Source: Paramyrothecium sp. XJ0827
Taxonomy: Eukaryota > Ascomycota > Sordariomycetes > Hypocreales > Stachybotryaceae
DNA: 64,000 nucleotides
Assembly (NCBI GenBank): GCA_020881915.1
Contig: JAJFPB010000007.1
Coordinates: 868,001-932,000 of the forward strand
Direction of reading: 5' to 3'
Under the pieces are notes generated by a model. That model was not told where the DNA came from. It ran no database searches and worked only from the letters and a program-made list of their open reading frames with translations. The translations under genes were made by a program, and so were the position numbers. Shown in pieces: positions 1 to 11,000 of this stretch (the first letter of the stretch is position 1; every line of letters begins with the position of its first letter).

Positions 1-2701
1 GACGTCATGGGACGAGGCAATGAAAGTCGTCGTGGATAAGTCAAAGGAGCTCATTGAACACCTTACGGCTCACTCAATCGGCTTCTATACATCGGGACAA
101 TTGTTTTTGGAGGAATACTATGCCCTGGCTATGATTGGCAAGGCTGGTCTAAACACCCTCCACATGTAGGTGCACCTCCAAGCACAGATTGGGTCGAGAG
201 AACCGTTCGGTTGACCTTTTCTTCAGGGATGGCAATACTAGACTCTGCACCGCCACTGCTGCAGCATCCATGCGCGAGTCCTTTGGCTCTGACGGCCAGC
301 CAGGGTCGTATGCGGATGTTGACTTCACCGACTGCCTTTTCATGGTGGGCCACAATGTCGCGGCGACCCAGACCGTCCTCTGGTCTAGAATCCTGGATAG
401 GCTTGACGGACCGAAGCCGCCTCAACTCATCGTTGTGGACCCAAGGCTGTCGGACACGGCGCGGAGAGCCACCGTGCACCTTGCGCCTCGAATCGGCACC
501 AACTTAGCCCTGCTGAACGGCATCGAGCATCTGATGTTCAAGAACGATTGGATCGACTATGAATGGGCCAAGATTCACACCACTGGCCTAGATGAGTTAC
601 GGGAGGCCGTCAAGGACTGCACGCCAGAGTACGTCGAGGAGATCACCGGTGTACCACGGGACGAGCTGGAGAAGGCCGCAAAGATCATCGGAACCACGCC
701 CTCGCTGCTGTCTTCGGCTCTCCAAGGTGTCTACCAATCACACCAAGCCACCGCAAGCGCCTGCCAGATCAACAACATAAACCTCATGCGCGGGCTGATC
801 GGTAAGAAGGGCAGCGGTATCCTTCAGATGAACGGACAGCCAACGGCCCAGAACAACCGCGAGACCGGCTGCGACGGAGAGTTCCCCGGCTTCCGCAATC
901 ACCAATCTCCCGAGCACATGAACGAGCTGGCGGAGATCTGGAACATTGATCCCATCAGGCTGCCGCACTGGAACCAGCCCACACATATCACCAACATGCT
1001 CGACTTCATGGAGAGTGGCTCCATCAGGATGCTGTGGATCTCAGGCACCAATCCTCTGGTCAGCTTGCCGGATCTAGAGCGCATCCGCCGGATCTTCACA
1101 ATGCCTAAGCTGTTCGTCATAGCCCAGGACATCTACGAGAACGAAACGACTGCCATTGCCGACGTCGTGTTCCCCGCCGCGCAATGGAGCGAGAAGACGG
1201 GCTGCTTCACCAACGCCGACCGCACCGTGCACATCGCCCACAAGGCCGTCGAGCCACCCGGAGAGGCGAAGCCCGACCTCGACATCTTCCTCGACTACGG
1301 CCGCCGCATGGGGTTTAAGGACAAGGACGGCAACGACCTCATGCCGTGGACCAAGCCGGAGGAGCTCTTTGAGGCGTGGAAGCGCGCGTCCAAAGGCCGG
1401 CCCTGCGACTACAGCGGCCTGACCTATGACAAGCTTACGGGCGGCTCTGGTCTCCAATGGCCGGTCAACGACCAGTACCCCCTGGGAAAGGAGCGTCTTT
1501 ACGATGACGGCGTTTTCCTTACCGGCATCAAAGAGTGCGAAACGTTTGGCCATGATCTCGAGACCGGACATCCGTATTCACTAGATGAATACAGAGCGAT
1601 GGACCCGGCCGGCAGGGCAATCTTCAAGACGTGCAAATACGTTCCCCCGCCCGAAGAGCCGGACGACGAGTACCCTCTCCGGCTCTCCACCGGGCGCAAC
1701 GTGCACCACTTCCACACGCGCACCAAGACTGGCCGCACGGCCTTGCAGAAGAAGAGCCCGGAGCCGGATGTTCGCATCACTCAGAAGGACGCCGACAAGG
1801 CCGGCGTCAAGGATGGCGAGATGGTCGTCGTCAGGTCCCGCCGGGGCGCGGTGGAGATGAAGGTCCGGATCGGGAGCATCCGCGAAGGACAAGCATTTAT
1901 ACCGTTCCACTTTGGAAACTGGGACTCGCCCAACGGTCGGGCCACTGCAGCCAACGAGCTCACAATGAGTAAGAAGCCCATGATGTTCAGAAATTTTCTG
2001 GAGACAAAGCTAACAAACGAGCAGTTCAATGGGATGCAATCTCCAAGCAGCCAACTTTCAAGTCCGGCGCCATCCGTGTCGAAAAGGCGCCCGACGGACC
2101 AGGGCCTCACATAAAGGAACGCCAAGCGGTGGCCATACAGCGGGCGTCGGAGAAGTCTGCCGAGTCAACCACGTCCGACACTGGGCTGAAGGACAGAGTG
2201 CGCCAGCTCGAGCTGTGGCTTGGAGAGACGTACGAAGCCGTGGTTCAGTTGATCGAGATCTACGAAAATGTCATCCCCAAGCTCATCCAGGACGTCGAGG
2301 TGAACTCAGGCCTCAAGGTCCTCCAGCATATGGCCGAGAACGCCAGGGCGCACCTCGAGCGTCCCGTCCGAAAGTACGGCGAGAACCGTCAGCGAGGCAC
2401 CCATCGCGCCCACGCCCTCCGGGAGGCTCTGTTCCCGCCGGATAACGAGCCCAAGTCCCCCTACGAAGTTCTCGAGACGCTGCAGGGCCTACATCTGTAC
2501 CTGTCGCACATCGAGGGCGGCCTGTCTGTGCTGGTGCCCGCTGCCCAGGCCTCGTGGGACGCTGAATTCGGGGAAGCCGTGCGCGCGACGGCCCACGCCA
2601 TCCATAGGATGCAGAGCTGGACGGATCAGCAGATGAGGGTGCGGAGCCCCCAGACGCTCTTGGTCCCGGCACCAAAGGTGTACAGCGAGAACGTAGGATG
2701 A
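1..2701 (+). CDS. Bacterial-type Mo-bis-MGD oxidoreductase (nitrate reductase/formate dehydrogenase-like), 5' truncated
   Basis: About 860 residues are visible; the N-terminus, where the usual [4Fe-4S] cysteines lie, is outside the window. Exons are 2-165, 227-1968 and 2025-2701, with introns of 61 and 56 bp that restore one reading frame across three ORFs. Family hallmarks: LHMDGNTRLCTATAA across the first splice, GSYADVDF, NGQPTAQNNRETG, FTNADRTVH, HFHTRTKTGRT, ANELT and KQPTFKSGAIRV. The molybdopterin-binding and C-terminal (beta-barrel) parts are complete. After them comes an extension of about 200 residues, mostly helical and charged, with no recognised motif. The closest family in memory is bacterial assimilatory nitrate reductase or formate dehydrogenase alpha-like proteins, not fungal NiaD (which has cytochrome b5 and FAD domains). 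The substrate cannot be decided. The next two genes encode cofactor-maturation enzymes, supporting a Mo-bis-MGD enzyme. The family call is firm. Confidence 0.88.
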
Positions 2702-2904
2702 GTTAGGTTATGGTAGAGTAATGGAAGAGTAATGGTGACGTCATGGTATAATTGGTCTATTGAGATGCGTAATGAAGAACCTGAATAAGTAATGTCGTTC
2801 TGGTGCAATGGAACAATATCTCTGCAACCTCTTGGTGTTGTTCTCCGCGTTGCCAACCAAAGCCACTGCTGGTGTTGCCGCTCATCACCCTTGACGCCGC
2901 CCCC

Positions 2905-4323
2905 ATGTCCCACTGCACAGGAATAGGTACCTCGTACGCGGAGGCTCTGGCGAGACTCCGTGCAGCAGCCGCAACGCAAAAAGCCAGTCGGACTGCGGAA
3001 GAGAGATCAGTGACAATCGCCCTCGACGAGGCCGTCGGTCGCGTTGCGGCTTGCGATGTCTTGAGCCCCACGTCAAGCCCCGAGCATGACACGTCGGCCA
3101 TGGACGGGTATGCCATTAGATCGGATGCGACCAAAGGTGCTTCTCGCGAGCATCCCGTGCTTTTGCGTGTTTGGGGTACAATCGCCGCTGGCGATGATCC
3201 GAACTGTACCGTGGCAGGCTGGGAGGCGGAGCAGTTTGCCGATGCGGTTGAGCCTTGTCTGGAAATCATGACAGGCGCAAGGTTTCCGTCTTTGGGCGTC
3301 GCACAGGCGCTGGATGCCTGTGTACGGATGGAGGATGTGACCCGGATTGAGGGTAAAGCAATTGCCGGGAGTGTTCCGACTCGCGGGTCATACATTGCCA
3401 TTACCAAGCCAGTGCCGCCGAAAGCCAACCGTCGCATTGCCGGGGAAGATATTCAGAAACATAGCCTCGTCCTCAGGGCAGGCCACACCGTCCGCTCGTC
3501 ACATCTGATGCCCCTCGCATCCGTAGGATTGCGATCACTGCCGGTGCAGCCGAGGCCCCGAGTTGGTGTCTGGTCCACCGGCAACGAACTTGGCTCCGGC
3601 CCAGCCTGCATTCCTGATGTCAACGGGCTCTATCTTACCGCCGCAAGTCGCGAGCATGGCGCAGAGGCAACATTCCTCGGTGTGCTCGAGGACGAGGTCG
3701 ATGCCGTCGCAGGTACCGTCATGCGCACGGCAGAGAACCGTGCCGTAAACATCCTCATCACGAGTGGTGGCGTGTCTGTTGGCAAGTTTGACCACATCCA
3801 CAAAGCTCTCGACTGCATTGGAGCCGACATCGTCTTCCACGGCCTTGCCATCCGTCCAGGCCATCCCGTCCTCTTTGCGCTGATTCCATCGCCTCGGGGG
3901 AAGATCGCCTTCTTTGGCTTGCCGGGGAACCCGGGTGCTGCGGCGGCTTGTTTTAGGTTTCTTGTGGTTCCCTTCATGCGTGACTGGATGCATCTAGACG
4001 CTGAACAACCGATGCGGGCCAATCTAGCCCCTTCAAAATTGGCGAATGGCGTTAACGGACAGGGCCATGGACATTGTCACACAGCCAGCCTGCCTGATCG
4101 AGACGTCTTCAAGCCAGGGTTCTTGCGGACCACGGCGGGTGGTGACTACGTCTGCTCGGAAGTATCGTCACGGCATGGTCCTTCCTTGCTGTCCCCATAT
4201 ATCGATGCCAACTGTTGGATGCACTTCAGACCAAGACAAACGTTAGGCCTAGAAGACTTGATTGACTGTTATCCTATGTCTCCTGAAAGCTTAACTCAAT
4301 TGTCCAGTACTTTCGGCTACTGA
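2905..4323 (+). CDS. moeA: MoeA-like molybdopterin molybdotransferase, stand-alone
   Basis: A single exon of 472 residues. The frame is open upstream to a GTG at 2803, but the first ATG is at 2905 (MSHCTGIGTSYAEAL), so I start there. MoeA motifs run in order: DTSAMDGYAIR, GVWSTGNELGSG, DVNGLYL, TSGGVSVGKFDH (the MPT-binding MoCF_biosynth core), GLAIRPGHPV and GLPGNPGA, then a C-terminal MoeA_C-like segment. The family inserts molybdate into adenylylated molybdopterin. Fungi normally do this with a fused MogA-MoeA protein (CnxE/gephyrin type); this copy has no MogA half. It lies 203 bp after the oxidoreductase on the same strand and overlaps the convergent mobA-like gene by 33 bp. I infer a role dedicated to the neighbouring enzyme. 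Confidence 0.88.
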   Translation: MSHCTGIGTSYAEALARLRAAAATQKASRTAEERSVTIALDEAVGRVAACDVLSPTSSPEHDTSAMDGYAIRSDATKGASREHPVLLRVWGTIAAGDDPNCTVAGWEAEQFADAVEPCLEIMTGARFPSLGVAQALDACVRMEDVTRIEGKAIAGSVPTRGSYIAITKPVPPKANRRIAGEDIQKHSLVLRAGHTVRSSHLMPLASVGLRSLPVQPRPRVGVWSTGNELGSGPACIPDVNGLYLTAASREHGAEATFLGVLEDEVDAVAGTVMRTAENRAVNILITSGGVSVGKFDHIHKALDCIGADIVFHGLAIRPGHPVLFALIPSPRGKIAFFGLPGNPGAAAACFRFLVVPFMRDWMHLDAEQPMRANLAPSKLANGVNGQGHGHCHTASLPDRDVFKPGFLRTTAGGDYVCSEVSSRHGPSLLSPYIDANCWMHFRPRQTLGLEDLIDCYPMSPESLTQLSSTFGY

Positions 4324-5007
4324 TTCAAGGTCTTTGGACGTGCTAGCTGAGCTTTCCATGAGGTCCTGGAGTGCCGCCCTCCATTCCGCTTCCGTATTGG
4401 CATCACACAAGAGCTTTTCTTGGCCTGATGGAGGGTGTATCATGAGTCCGCTCAACTCTTTTACCACACGGCTTGGGCCAGAAAAGCCTTCTTTGACCCG
4501 CTGCGCCAGGTGTTGGAGCGCCGAAGGACTCCAGATGCCGACAAGCGGCTCGCAGAATCCTTCGTCGTTTAAATAGCAGGTAACGGGCGGAATATAAGCC
4601 GACCGCAGATGCTGCAAAGACTTGGCCGTGACAAAGGGATAGTCGCAGGCAAGGACCAACCAGGTAGCTTCTGGAAATGCCTGGTGTGCGGCCAGCAGCC
4701 CTGCCGCAGGTCCAGCCGACTCTGCTGAGTTGTTCTCTTCTTGGTCATAAATTATTCTGATCTGCTCATCATCTGAGGATACTTCAGCGGCCGCGCGCAG
4801 CGTAGGATCCGTGGGGGAGTCCTGGGCGAGAGACAAGTAGACTTCGCGTGTCTCAGGGCAGGCTGTGCGGAGCACCTCCATCAGATGCTGGTACAAGGGT
4901 CTGCCGTCGGGCAGTTTGAGTAGGTGTTTCGGTGACCCCATCCGCGTTGACTTACCGCCAGCAAGTAGCAACGGGCGGATCGTAAAGGATGAGGTTGAGC
5001 CTGACAT
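4291..5007 (-). CDS. mobA: MobA-like molybdenum cofactor guanylyltransferase
   Basis: A single exon of 238 residues. The open frame extends to a TTG at 5052, but the first ATG is at 5007 (MSGSTSSFTIRPLLLAGG). The N-terminal LLAGGKSTRMGSPKHLL matches the GTP-binding signature of MobA (LAGGxSxRMGxxK), and LACDYPFV fits the metal-binding CDxP motif of the family. The family joins GMP from GTP to Mo-molybdopterin, making the guanine dinucleotide cofactor used by DMSO-reductase-family enzymes in prokaryotes. Eukaryotic Moco proteins use the mononucleotide form, so this gene is unexpected and makes sense only next to an enzyme like that at 1-2701. A related nucleotidyltransferase such as MocA is possible, but the neighbour favours MobA. 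Its stop lies 33 bp inside the end of the convergent moeA-like gene. Confidence 0.85.
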   Translation of the reverse strand: MSGSTSSFTIRPLLLAGGKSTRMGSPKHLLKLPDGRPLYQHLMEVLRTACPETREVYLSLAQDSPTDPTLRAAAEVSSDDEQIRIIYDQEENNSAESAGPAAGLLAAHQAFPEATWLVLACDYPFVTAKSLQHLRSAYIPPVTCYLNDEGFCEPLVGIWSPSALQHLAQRVKEGFSGPSRVVKELSGLMIHPPSGQEKLLCDANTEAEWRAALQDLMESSASTSKDLESVAESTGQLS

Positions 5008-5777
5008 TATGCGGCTGCGGGCTGTGAGGACTGCGGAGGCTGATGGTTGCAAAGGTTAGAGCCAACGGCGCAAGATGTCAGAAACCACCAATGACACTAG
5101 ATTTCGATCACGATGCAGTGTTAAGTAATGAAAGGGAGGCTTCACTGGGATATGAGAGTTGATTGAGGAAAGAAATGGCTTGTTTAAATTGTCATGACGT
5201 CGTCTTGAACTTATCGCCCCACCTGAAGGAAACAGTTCTACTCGGCACGCATGAGCATCGCCATATAACTTTCTATCGAGTCTGATGGGTATAAAATGTT
5301 GCATTCATCGACTGTCCGTGTCTCAGCTATAATGCCCATGGACTATCCGCATTTGGGCCGCTGCTCATCTCCTAGGCTACCTTGCGACCGTGGCCACGCC
5401 AAATTGGCAGCCGAGGTTACAAAGCCTCTGATTGTCCACATGAGTAGCTGCACTGCGCTTTGCTACTTTCACTACGCTTGTCGCTTTGGTGGTAGCTCTC
5501 CTCGCCCCCCGGAGTGAGCGTCCGACCGGTCCGCTGCTGAACAAGACACAGATCTTGCCCATGACGAGAGATTTCCTCAAGTTCCGTGTCAGCTCGTGGA
5601 AACCCGAGTTTCCAACCTGCGTTAACCCCTCGGTCACCGCGACAAGCTTGCATAGCGGGTAGCAACGGGTCTCGCCCGTAATTGGAGGTCATCTGCGAGA
5701 CTGGGCTTCCGCATGTCAGGGGTGCGTTCTGCTGAGCAGATTTAAGGCCATGCATTTCCATGTCCAGAAAACTGCCC
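5008..5777. other. Intergenic region, no gene seen
   Basis: 770 bp between the start of the mobA-like gene and the end of arp6. It should hold the mobA promoter. The short overlapping ORFs on both strands show no motif or plausible splice structure. Confidence 0.6.
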
Positions 5778-7190
5778 TCAGCGACCCGTCTCGCTGAACG
5801 TCATGGAGAACTTGCGTGACACCCATGCTGCGCCATGCTCCTCGTACTCCTGCTTCGTGACGGCAAACTTCTCGACGTCGGTGTGGTTCGCTAGGTTAGC
5901 ACCACCGAACCAAGTGCTGGTGATTGGGTGTTCATGCCGCGCGACGCGTACGATGCAATCGTCAGGCAGTCTTTGGACAACCTCTTGGCGAAGGCGTTGC
6001 GTGAAACCTTTAAATAGTGTGTTGCCCCCCACCACGACAATGTTGGCCGAAAGACCAGGCCAGAGTCCTATAGGTAGGTCCGCCAAGGATTGCTGGATCA
6101 GATCTGCCACGCCTGGCTGCCGCAAGCCTACGTCTGAAGGATTGAAGATGAGTTCGGGTACGGTGAATCGCTCGTTGCGCAGTGTTAGGATGTCTTCGAC
6201 CGATTGCGTCCCGGCAGCTAGTTTCCTTGCCTTTGAATGTCGTGCCGGGTCAAAGTCGAGCAATTCGCCTTCGGGTCGGCTGTGGAAGTCAGGGAGGATG
6301 TAATCCTTTGCAATGCCACCGCCAGCCATGTAATCGTCTCGTCGCTGGCCTCTGGTTCCCTTCCAGGCCTTGTCGAGGTCGTCCTTGAAGTCCAGTGAGA
6401 CAAAGCACGCCGCTTCCTTGATCTTGTTTACGATGTACGGCTCACTTCGGACGTCAAAGTGGCGGAGCGACAGCAGGCGCGCGAGGTAGTTGGTGAGAAG
6501 CTTGCCTCCCACATCAAGCCTCTTGACGGCAGAATGCAGAGGGTACCCTCGAAGTACCGGTGTAACAGTCGTGTGGGAGAAGCCTGAGTCGACGACGAGA
6601 ACGATTTCGGCAGGTGTGTTGGGCGCGCTCGCAATGTCTCTAGGCGTGTGGAAGATTGACTGCAGATCGTGGTAGGCATTGAAGGTCGGACCTGAGGACT
6701 TGGTTAGTATGAGATGCCACAATGTAGGGATGATTGAGCCGGGATGAGACGTACCAATTCCTCTGTAGTAGCTTGAGAATCCGTACTCTTCGAATACTAT
6801 TTGGTCACAGTTGGTTTGCAACGCAGGAAGGCCGTTTGGCGGTTCGGCGAGGATCAGCCGCGTTTCGGCAGGATCGCATTTCAGGGCGGCTCCGTCGTCG
6901 AAGAACTCGTGGTCCCAGATTTCCTTCTGCGCTTCCCAGTTGACGATGAAGCCTTTTTCCACGGGACGACGAAACTGAATCTCGCCAAAGTCGCGACACG
7001 CGTCCAGGCCTGAGCCGACGTAAATCTTTCGTGAGCGATCTCGGGCCAGACAGTTGGGGATGATTTTTGGGTCGTCGACTGTTCCGCCGTGCACGAAACC
7101 GGCCTTCAGCGTGTAGGCGCCATTGTCGAGGACGAGGGTGTTCTGCGGCCGGGCCGGCGGCTTGGGTTTGGCCTTGCGACCACCAGCCAT
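5778..7190 (-). CDS. arp6: Actin-related protein 6 (SWR1 complex subunit)
   Basis: 449 residues in two exons (7190-6755 and 6691-5778). The 63 bp intron keeps the frame open and would otherwise read as an insert after YYRGIG. Its ends are GTACGT and CAG with CTAACC as branch site, and splicing gives YYRGIGPTFNAYHDLQSI. Translation starts at the first ATG, 7190 (MAGGRKAKP); the frame above it begins with TTG. Actin-fold features: TLVLDNGAYTLKAGF (phosphate loop 1), IIPNCLAR, KGFIVNWEAQKEIW, VLVVDSGFSHT (phosphate loop 2) and NIVVVGGNTLFKGF (adenosine motif). These match Arp6 better than actin or other Arps. Arp6 is a nuclear subunit of the SWR1 complex, which deposits histone H2A.Z. It is an ordinary housekeeping gene, unrelated to its neighbours in function. 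Confidence 0.93.
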   Translation of the reverse strand: MAGGRKAKPKPPARPQNTLVLDNGAYTLKAGFVHGGTVDDPKIIPNCLARDRSRKIYVGSGLDACRDFGEIQFRRPVEKGFIVNWEAQKEIWDHEFFDDGAALKCDPAETRLILAEPPNGLPALQTNCDQIVFEEYGFSSYYRGIGTSHPGSIIPTLWHLILTKSSGPTFNAYHDLQSIFHTPRDIASAPNTPAEIVLVVDSGFSHTTVTPVLRGYPLHSAVKRLDVGGKLLTNYLARLLSLRHFDVRSEPYIVNKIKEAACFVSLDFKDDLDKAWKGTRGQRRDDYMAGGGIAKDYILPDFHSRPEGELLDFDPARHSKARKLAAGTQSVEDILTLRNERFTVPELIFNPSDVGLRQPGVADLIQQSLADLPIGLWPGLSANIVVVGGNTLFKGFTQRLRQEVVQRLPDDCIVRVARHEHPITSTWFGGANLANHTDVEKFAVTKQEYEEHGAAWVSRKFSMTFSETGR

Positions 7191-7802
7191 GGAAGACGGT
7201 AGAGTTGTTCGAGTTGGATTGAGGTCAAGGTCAAAGGTCAAGACCAAGTCGCGGCGCGGCGTGCTTGGTTTGCACTGCTAAAAGCCAAGGCAAGAAATGC
7301 GAACGCGACCTCACGTGCACGGAATGGGTTTGATGACGTAATCGCATTTCTACTGTGAAGCCGCGCGAGATCCGCGCCAGGGAACTTCCTCACAATGGGC
7401 AGCAGAATCGCGCTTTTACAATCGAGCAAACAGAGGCGTGGTCAGTCTGTGGACCAGTGAATATCCCATGTCTACACGTTCTTCTCAAGTCAAAGGCAGC
7501 ACCGGCCGGTCTCGACATGACCAGGGGTAAGGTTGACCAAAGCCATGTTTTTGGACTCCAATCTCGTGGATGAGCACTTCACATATGGACAAAACTTGGG
7601 AACTCTGATAAATAGTGCAGCTTGGTCGGATGACGGGAAGAGTAGTTGTGAATTGACTAGGCTGAGAGACACTAGGAATGGTGTATAGTTCCCAGCGTCG
7701 ACCGCACGGCAGACGGCCAGACACAATGATGCCTCCGTCGCCATCTCGCACCATCCATCCTTCCGACCCGCCATCTCCGCTCTCGCACCCCATTTTAAAT
7801 GC
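7191..7802. other. Intergenic region, no gene seen
   Basis: 612 bp holding the arp6 promoter and the 3' flank of the small secreted protein gene. No coding sequence could be supported; ORFs here are short and without motifs. Confidence 0.6.
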
Positions 7803-8089
7803 TTAGCACTTGCAGGTGGAAAGGCACAGCAGAGGAACGCCGGGGATCTCGCTGCAGGTGCCGACCAGGGAGCATGTGCCGCCAATGCACGACGACTTGC
7901 AAGGCTCGAGGGTGTTGCGGTCCGAGTAGAAGTAGCCGCCGTTGTTGCAGGTCCTGCAGCGCAAAGTACGTTAGCATGTCTCGGCTGTCTTCCAATCCCT
8001 TGCGCACGGCTATTCATGGGCACGTACAGCTGGGGAGCGGCCATGGCCACGGCGGCGAAGGCGAGGACGTTGAAGACGGAGAACTGCAT
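7803..8089 (-). CDS. Small secreted cysteine-rich protein (effector-like)
   Basis: 70 residues from two exons, 8089-8028 and 7953-7803, in different frames, so no single ORF shows it. The 74 bp intron has GTACGT, a CTAAC branch site and CAG. The first 18 residues (MQFSVFNVLAFAAVAMAA) form a clear signal peptide, with cleavage likely after AA-P. The mature part of about 50 residues has eight cysteines: LTCNNGG, EPCKSSCIGGTCSLVGTC and LLCLSTCKC, ending in Cys. That count suggests four disulphides, as in small fungal effectors or defensin-like and antifungal peptides. I do not recognise a named family and assign no activity. Signal peptide plus a complete cysteine pattern up to the stop makes the gene model credible. 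Confidence 0.75.
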
Positions 8090-11000
8090 TTTGGCGGTGG
8101 TTTGCTGGATGCGTGAGATGATCAGCCTGGGAACATCGGCCTTCACGGGTCGTCGGCTCCCTTATTATAGTCTTTGCCGTCTCGCATAGTGGTACGATGC
8201 AAGCCCGCCGAAGGAATGGAATGCAATAGTCGCTTCCGCAGTGGGTGCTGACTATGTCCTCGGCGCCTGCTCGTTTAAGCACCTCACCGCCGTGCGTCCA
8301 GCATAGCCATTGGAGCCTCTGCTAAGAATAGGTGGAGTTGCTCGTACATTTTACCACGGCGAGCGACGGTAGGATCCTCAGCCCTACTCACCTTCTGTTT
8401 TGAGTAGGGATCCGCATCAGTTGTGGAACACAATGGCGGGTCTAGCCGTTGCCTGAGTGCGACAACAACATCCGAGGACCCTGATCCGCCATTCCCAGAC
8501 TGACCAAACACTGAGCACAGAGAGGGTTTCTGACCTCCTCAAGAATGCTCCACATTTCAACAAATGGAGAGATAGATCTAGAATGGGCAGACTATACGAG
8601 CGGAGGTTGGCGATGTTGGCACCCCTTGCACAAATGTCGACCGAGTGGAACCACCCAGTGTGCTCACATCAATGTTTGGCAACAACACGGTGGTTTGAGA
8701 AGGAAATAATACGCTCTCAAGGCACTTTGTTCCTATTCAGAACCACTAAAACCAGGAGATAAAAAGACTTTAGCGTACAGTAATATGTTGAGTTGGCAAG
8801 CTGTTCTTGATTCAAGTAGAACTCCAAGCAAGCCTGACCTCCACAACCTTGCATCACCCTCCTTCTCCACACTTGCCAGGTGCTCGGCGCATCCATTCTG
8901 ATACTTCCTCTCCTCTCCTCTCCTTCTACCGCCCTTTCCTAGGAATAATCCTAAAAACGGGTCCTCATCACTCATAACCAACTGTTGGGTTCGACCCGCA
9001 TCTCAGACGTTCCGACTCGTTTGCTGTCTTTCTGCTTCAGGACCACCTGGGTCAGTATTCCGAGGGTAATCCTGACAGAAATCTCCGCTTTTTTCAGACC
9101 AGTCGACCGATTCACTTTTTTGGGGGGGGGTTTATACAAAGGCGATGCCAAGTCGTGAAAAGGGGATACTAACAACAAACAATAAAGGCGTTGGCAAAGA
9201 GCCACACCACTGGCAGACAGAGGCAGAGTAGGCAGGTCTGTTGTCATCTACAACCCTAAAGATAGACGGGATCATTATGTTAGCACTGATACTTTGCGCG
9301 ATATTGCTGGTACGGTCCTGCAGATTCGTGAACCAGGAGATTCTATCCCGGATGCACCATGCAGATACAAGACCTTTCTTTACTTTACCATTGAGAATAT
9401 AGGATAGAACAAGAAAAAAATATCACACGAGTATAAACTTCAATACGAGCCCATTCATTCAAACTATCGAGATATGGCTTTCTGAGCTAATCTGATACCC
9501 TACAATTTATGTCCTTTCATCCGTGGAAGAGGATGGAAAGTATTGAACCTAGCCTTATCAACTCTGATTCGAGTATTATAGCGTCTATACTACAACTTCA
9601 TTTAGCCTTAGGGAAAAGTCCTTCAATACAAACGTTTCATCTGGATGTATCATTAGCATATTCTCTGCATGGTCTCAGCTAACTAATTTTCATCCAATCC
9701 ATTGGGAGACTCAGCCATGTGGTACGTCAATTAGATGTTGAGCAAGGACAGAAATGTGGGCTAAGCACTGAGCATCGACAAAAACCTCGATACCTTTACG
9801 CAGAGGGTATTGCAATTTTCATGGCATTTCAGGTGCGCTGTCGAAATCATTCGGGTACCAAAATAATCACATTGCAACTGAACTGAGTCATGTATTGTCT
9901 TAAGGCTATTCCTGCAGCTGTTCACATGTGTTCAAACCTCCGAGGTGTTACGCGTATAGCAAGACGGTACATACTTCCATGTTACGCCCACATCATCTAG
10001 GATATCGAGAAACTACTACACAGTCCGACCAAGAAATAGTGCAGGGTCACAAATATATATACTGCCCAATCTTTGGGGTGCGCCCACGGTTAATAGTCCC
10101 CCTCCCGGAGCAATTTGGCATGTCGGATTTTTCCCGTTCATTGTGTAAATGTATTCGCCCTACCTCGCTCGGAGGCGATTCCGAAGAACTTATATGCTCC
10201 TAATTTATGAACCAAGTAATCACTTCTTCAATGAAACCTGTTGGACATAGAACGGGGTGCGCGTAGAAATCGGCATCCTTTGGCTTATCCAGTGCGGAGG
10301 ACGTCTTGCAATACATTACCAAAAAAACAGCCGCTAGAACGTAGGAGTGAAGATGTGATTTTAATTTGGATGAATTGTCATGTCGCTTTCTGACACCAGT
10401 AAACAAGCAGTACCCAGTACACGTTATACCTTACATTTCCCATGGAGTTCGTGCGCCAATCTCACAAGACCACCGGCATCATGTAGGCTATTCTTGTAGG
10501 AGAGTCTAAAAGTGACATACTCTGTCATTGCGAATAAACGTCATTATGCCGCGCTCGTGGTGCATCCACCATCCCCGAAAACTACTCGATGAGGAGACGG
10601 AGGATAGTTCACGACGTTAAAGTCGAGTACTTCAATCATCCGTCGCAGCCCTTGAGGCGAAGTGGCCGTCTAACTTGGTTCGCTCAATAACGTGAAGCCA
10701 CAAGGCCCTTGGCACAGATGCGGATGGTTGTTTGCTAGGCTCGTTTCGTGAACGCGGAGCTGCATCACAAGTTACACCCATTAATAGCCGTTGATACCTC
10801 TGCGCCTGGTCGCCAAGGTTGTCTATTTGAATCCGTGGTAGTTTCCTCATGTCTTCCATGGTTCAACATCTTTGATTGAAGAGATCGGCAACACCTACCA
10901 TATCTCCAGTTCAGGCTAAAGTGGGAAGTCCAAGGGCGTGTCTTTAGACGCCGAAGGTCATGGTCGCTGCAGCCTTCCGCGAATAGAAGGCCAGAGCTTT

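Noticed and set aside
2025..2701. A separate gene for a helical protein starting at 2129
   Set aside because: The frame joins perfectly to the oxidoreductase through a 56 bp GT-AG intron, restoring the family C-terminus KQPTFKSGAIRV, and the first codon of the supposed ORF is not ATG.
2803..2904. A 34-residue N-terminal extension of the MoeA-like protein
   Set aside because: It begins with GTG and has no family similarity; the first ATG is at 2905.
9115..9132. Poly-T/poly-G tract as a telomere-like or functional repeat
   Set aside because: A single short homopolymer run with no repeat unit; more likely simple sequence or an assembly soft spot.
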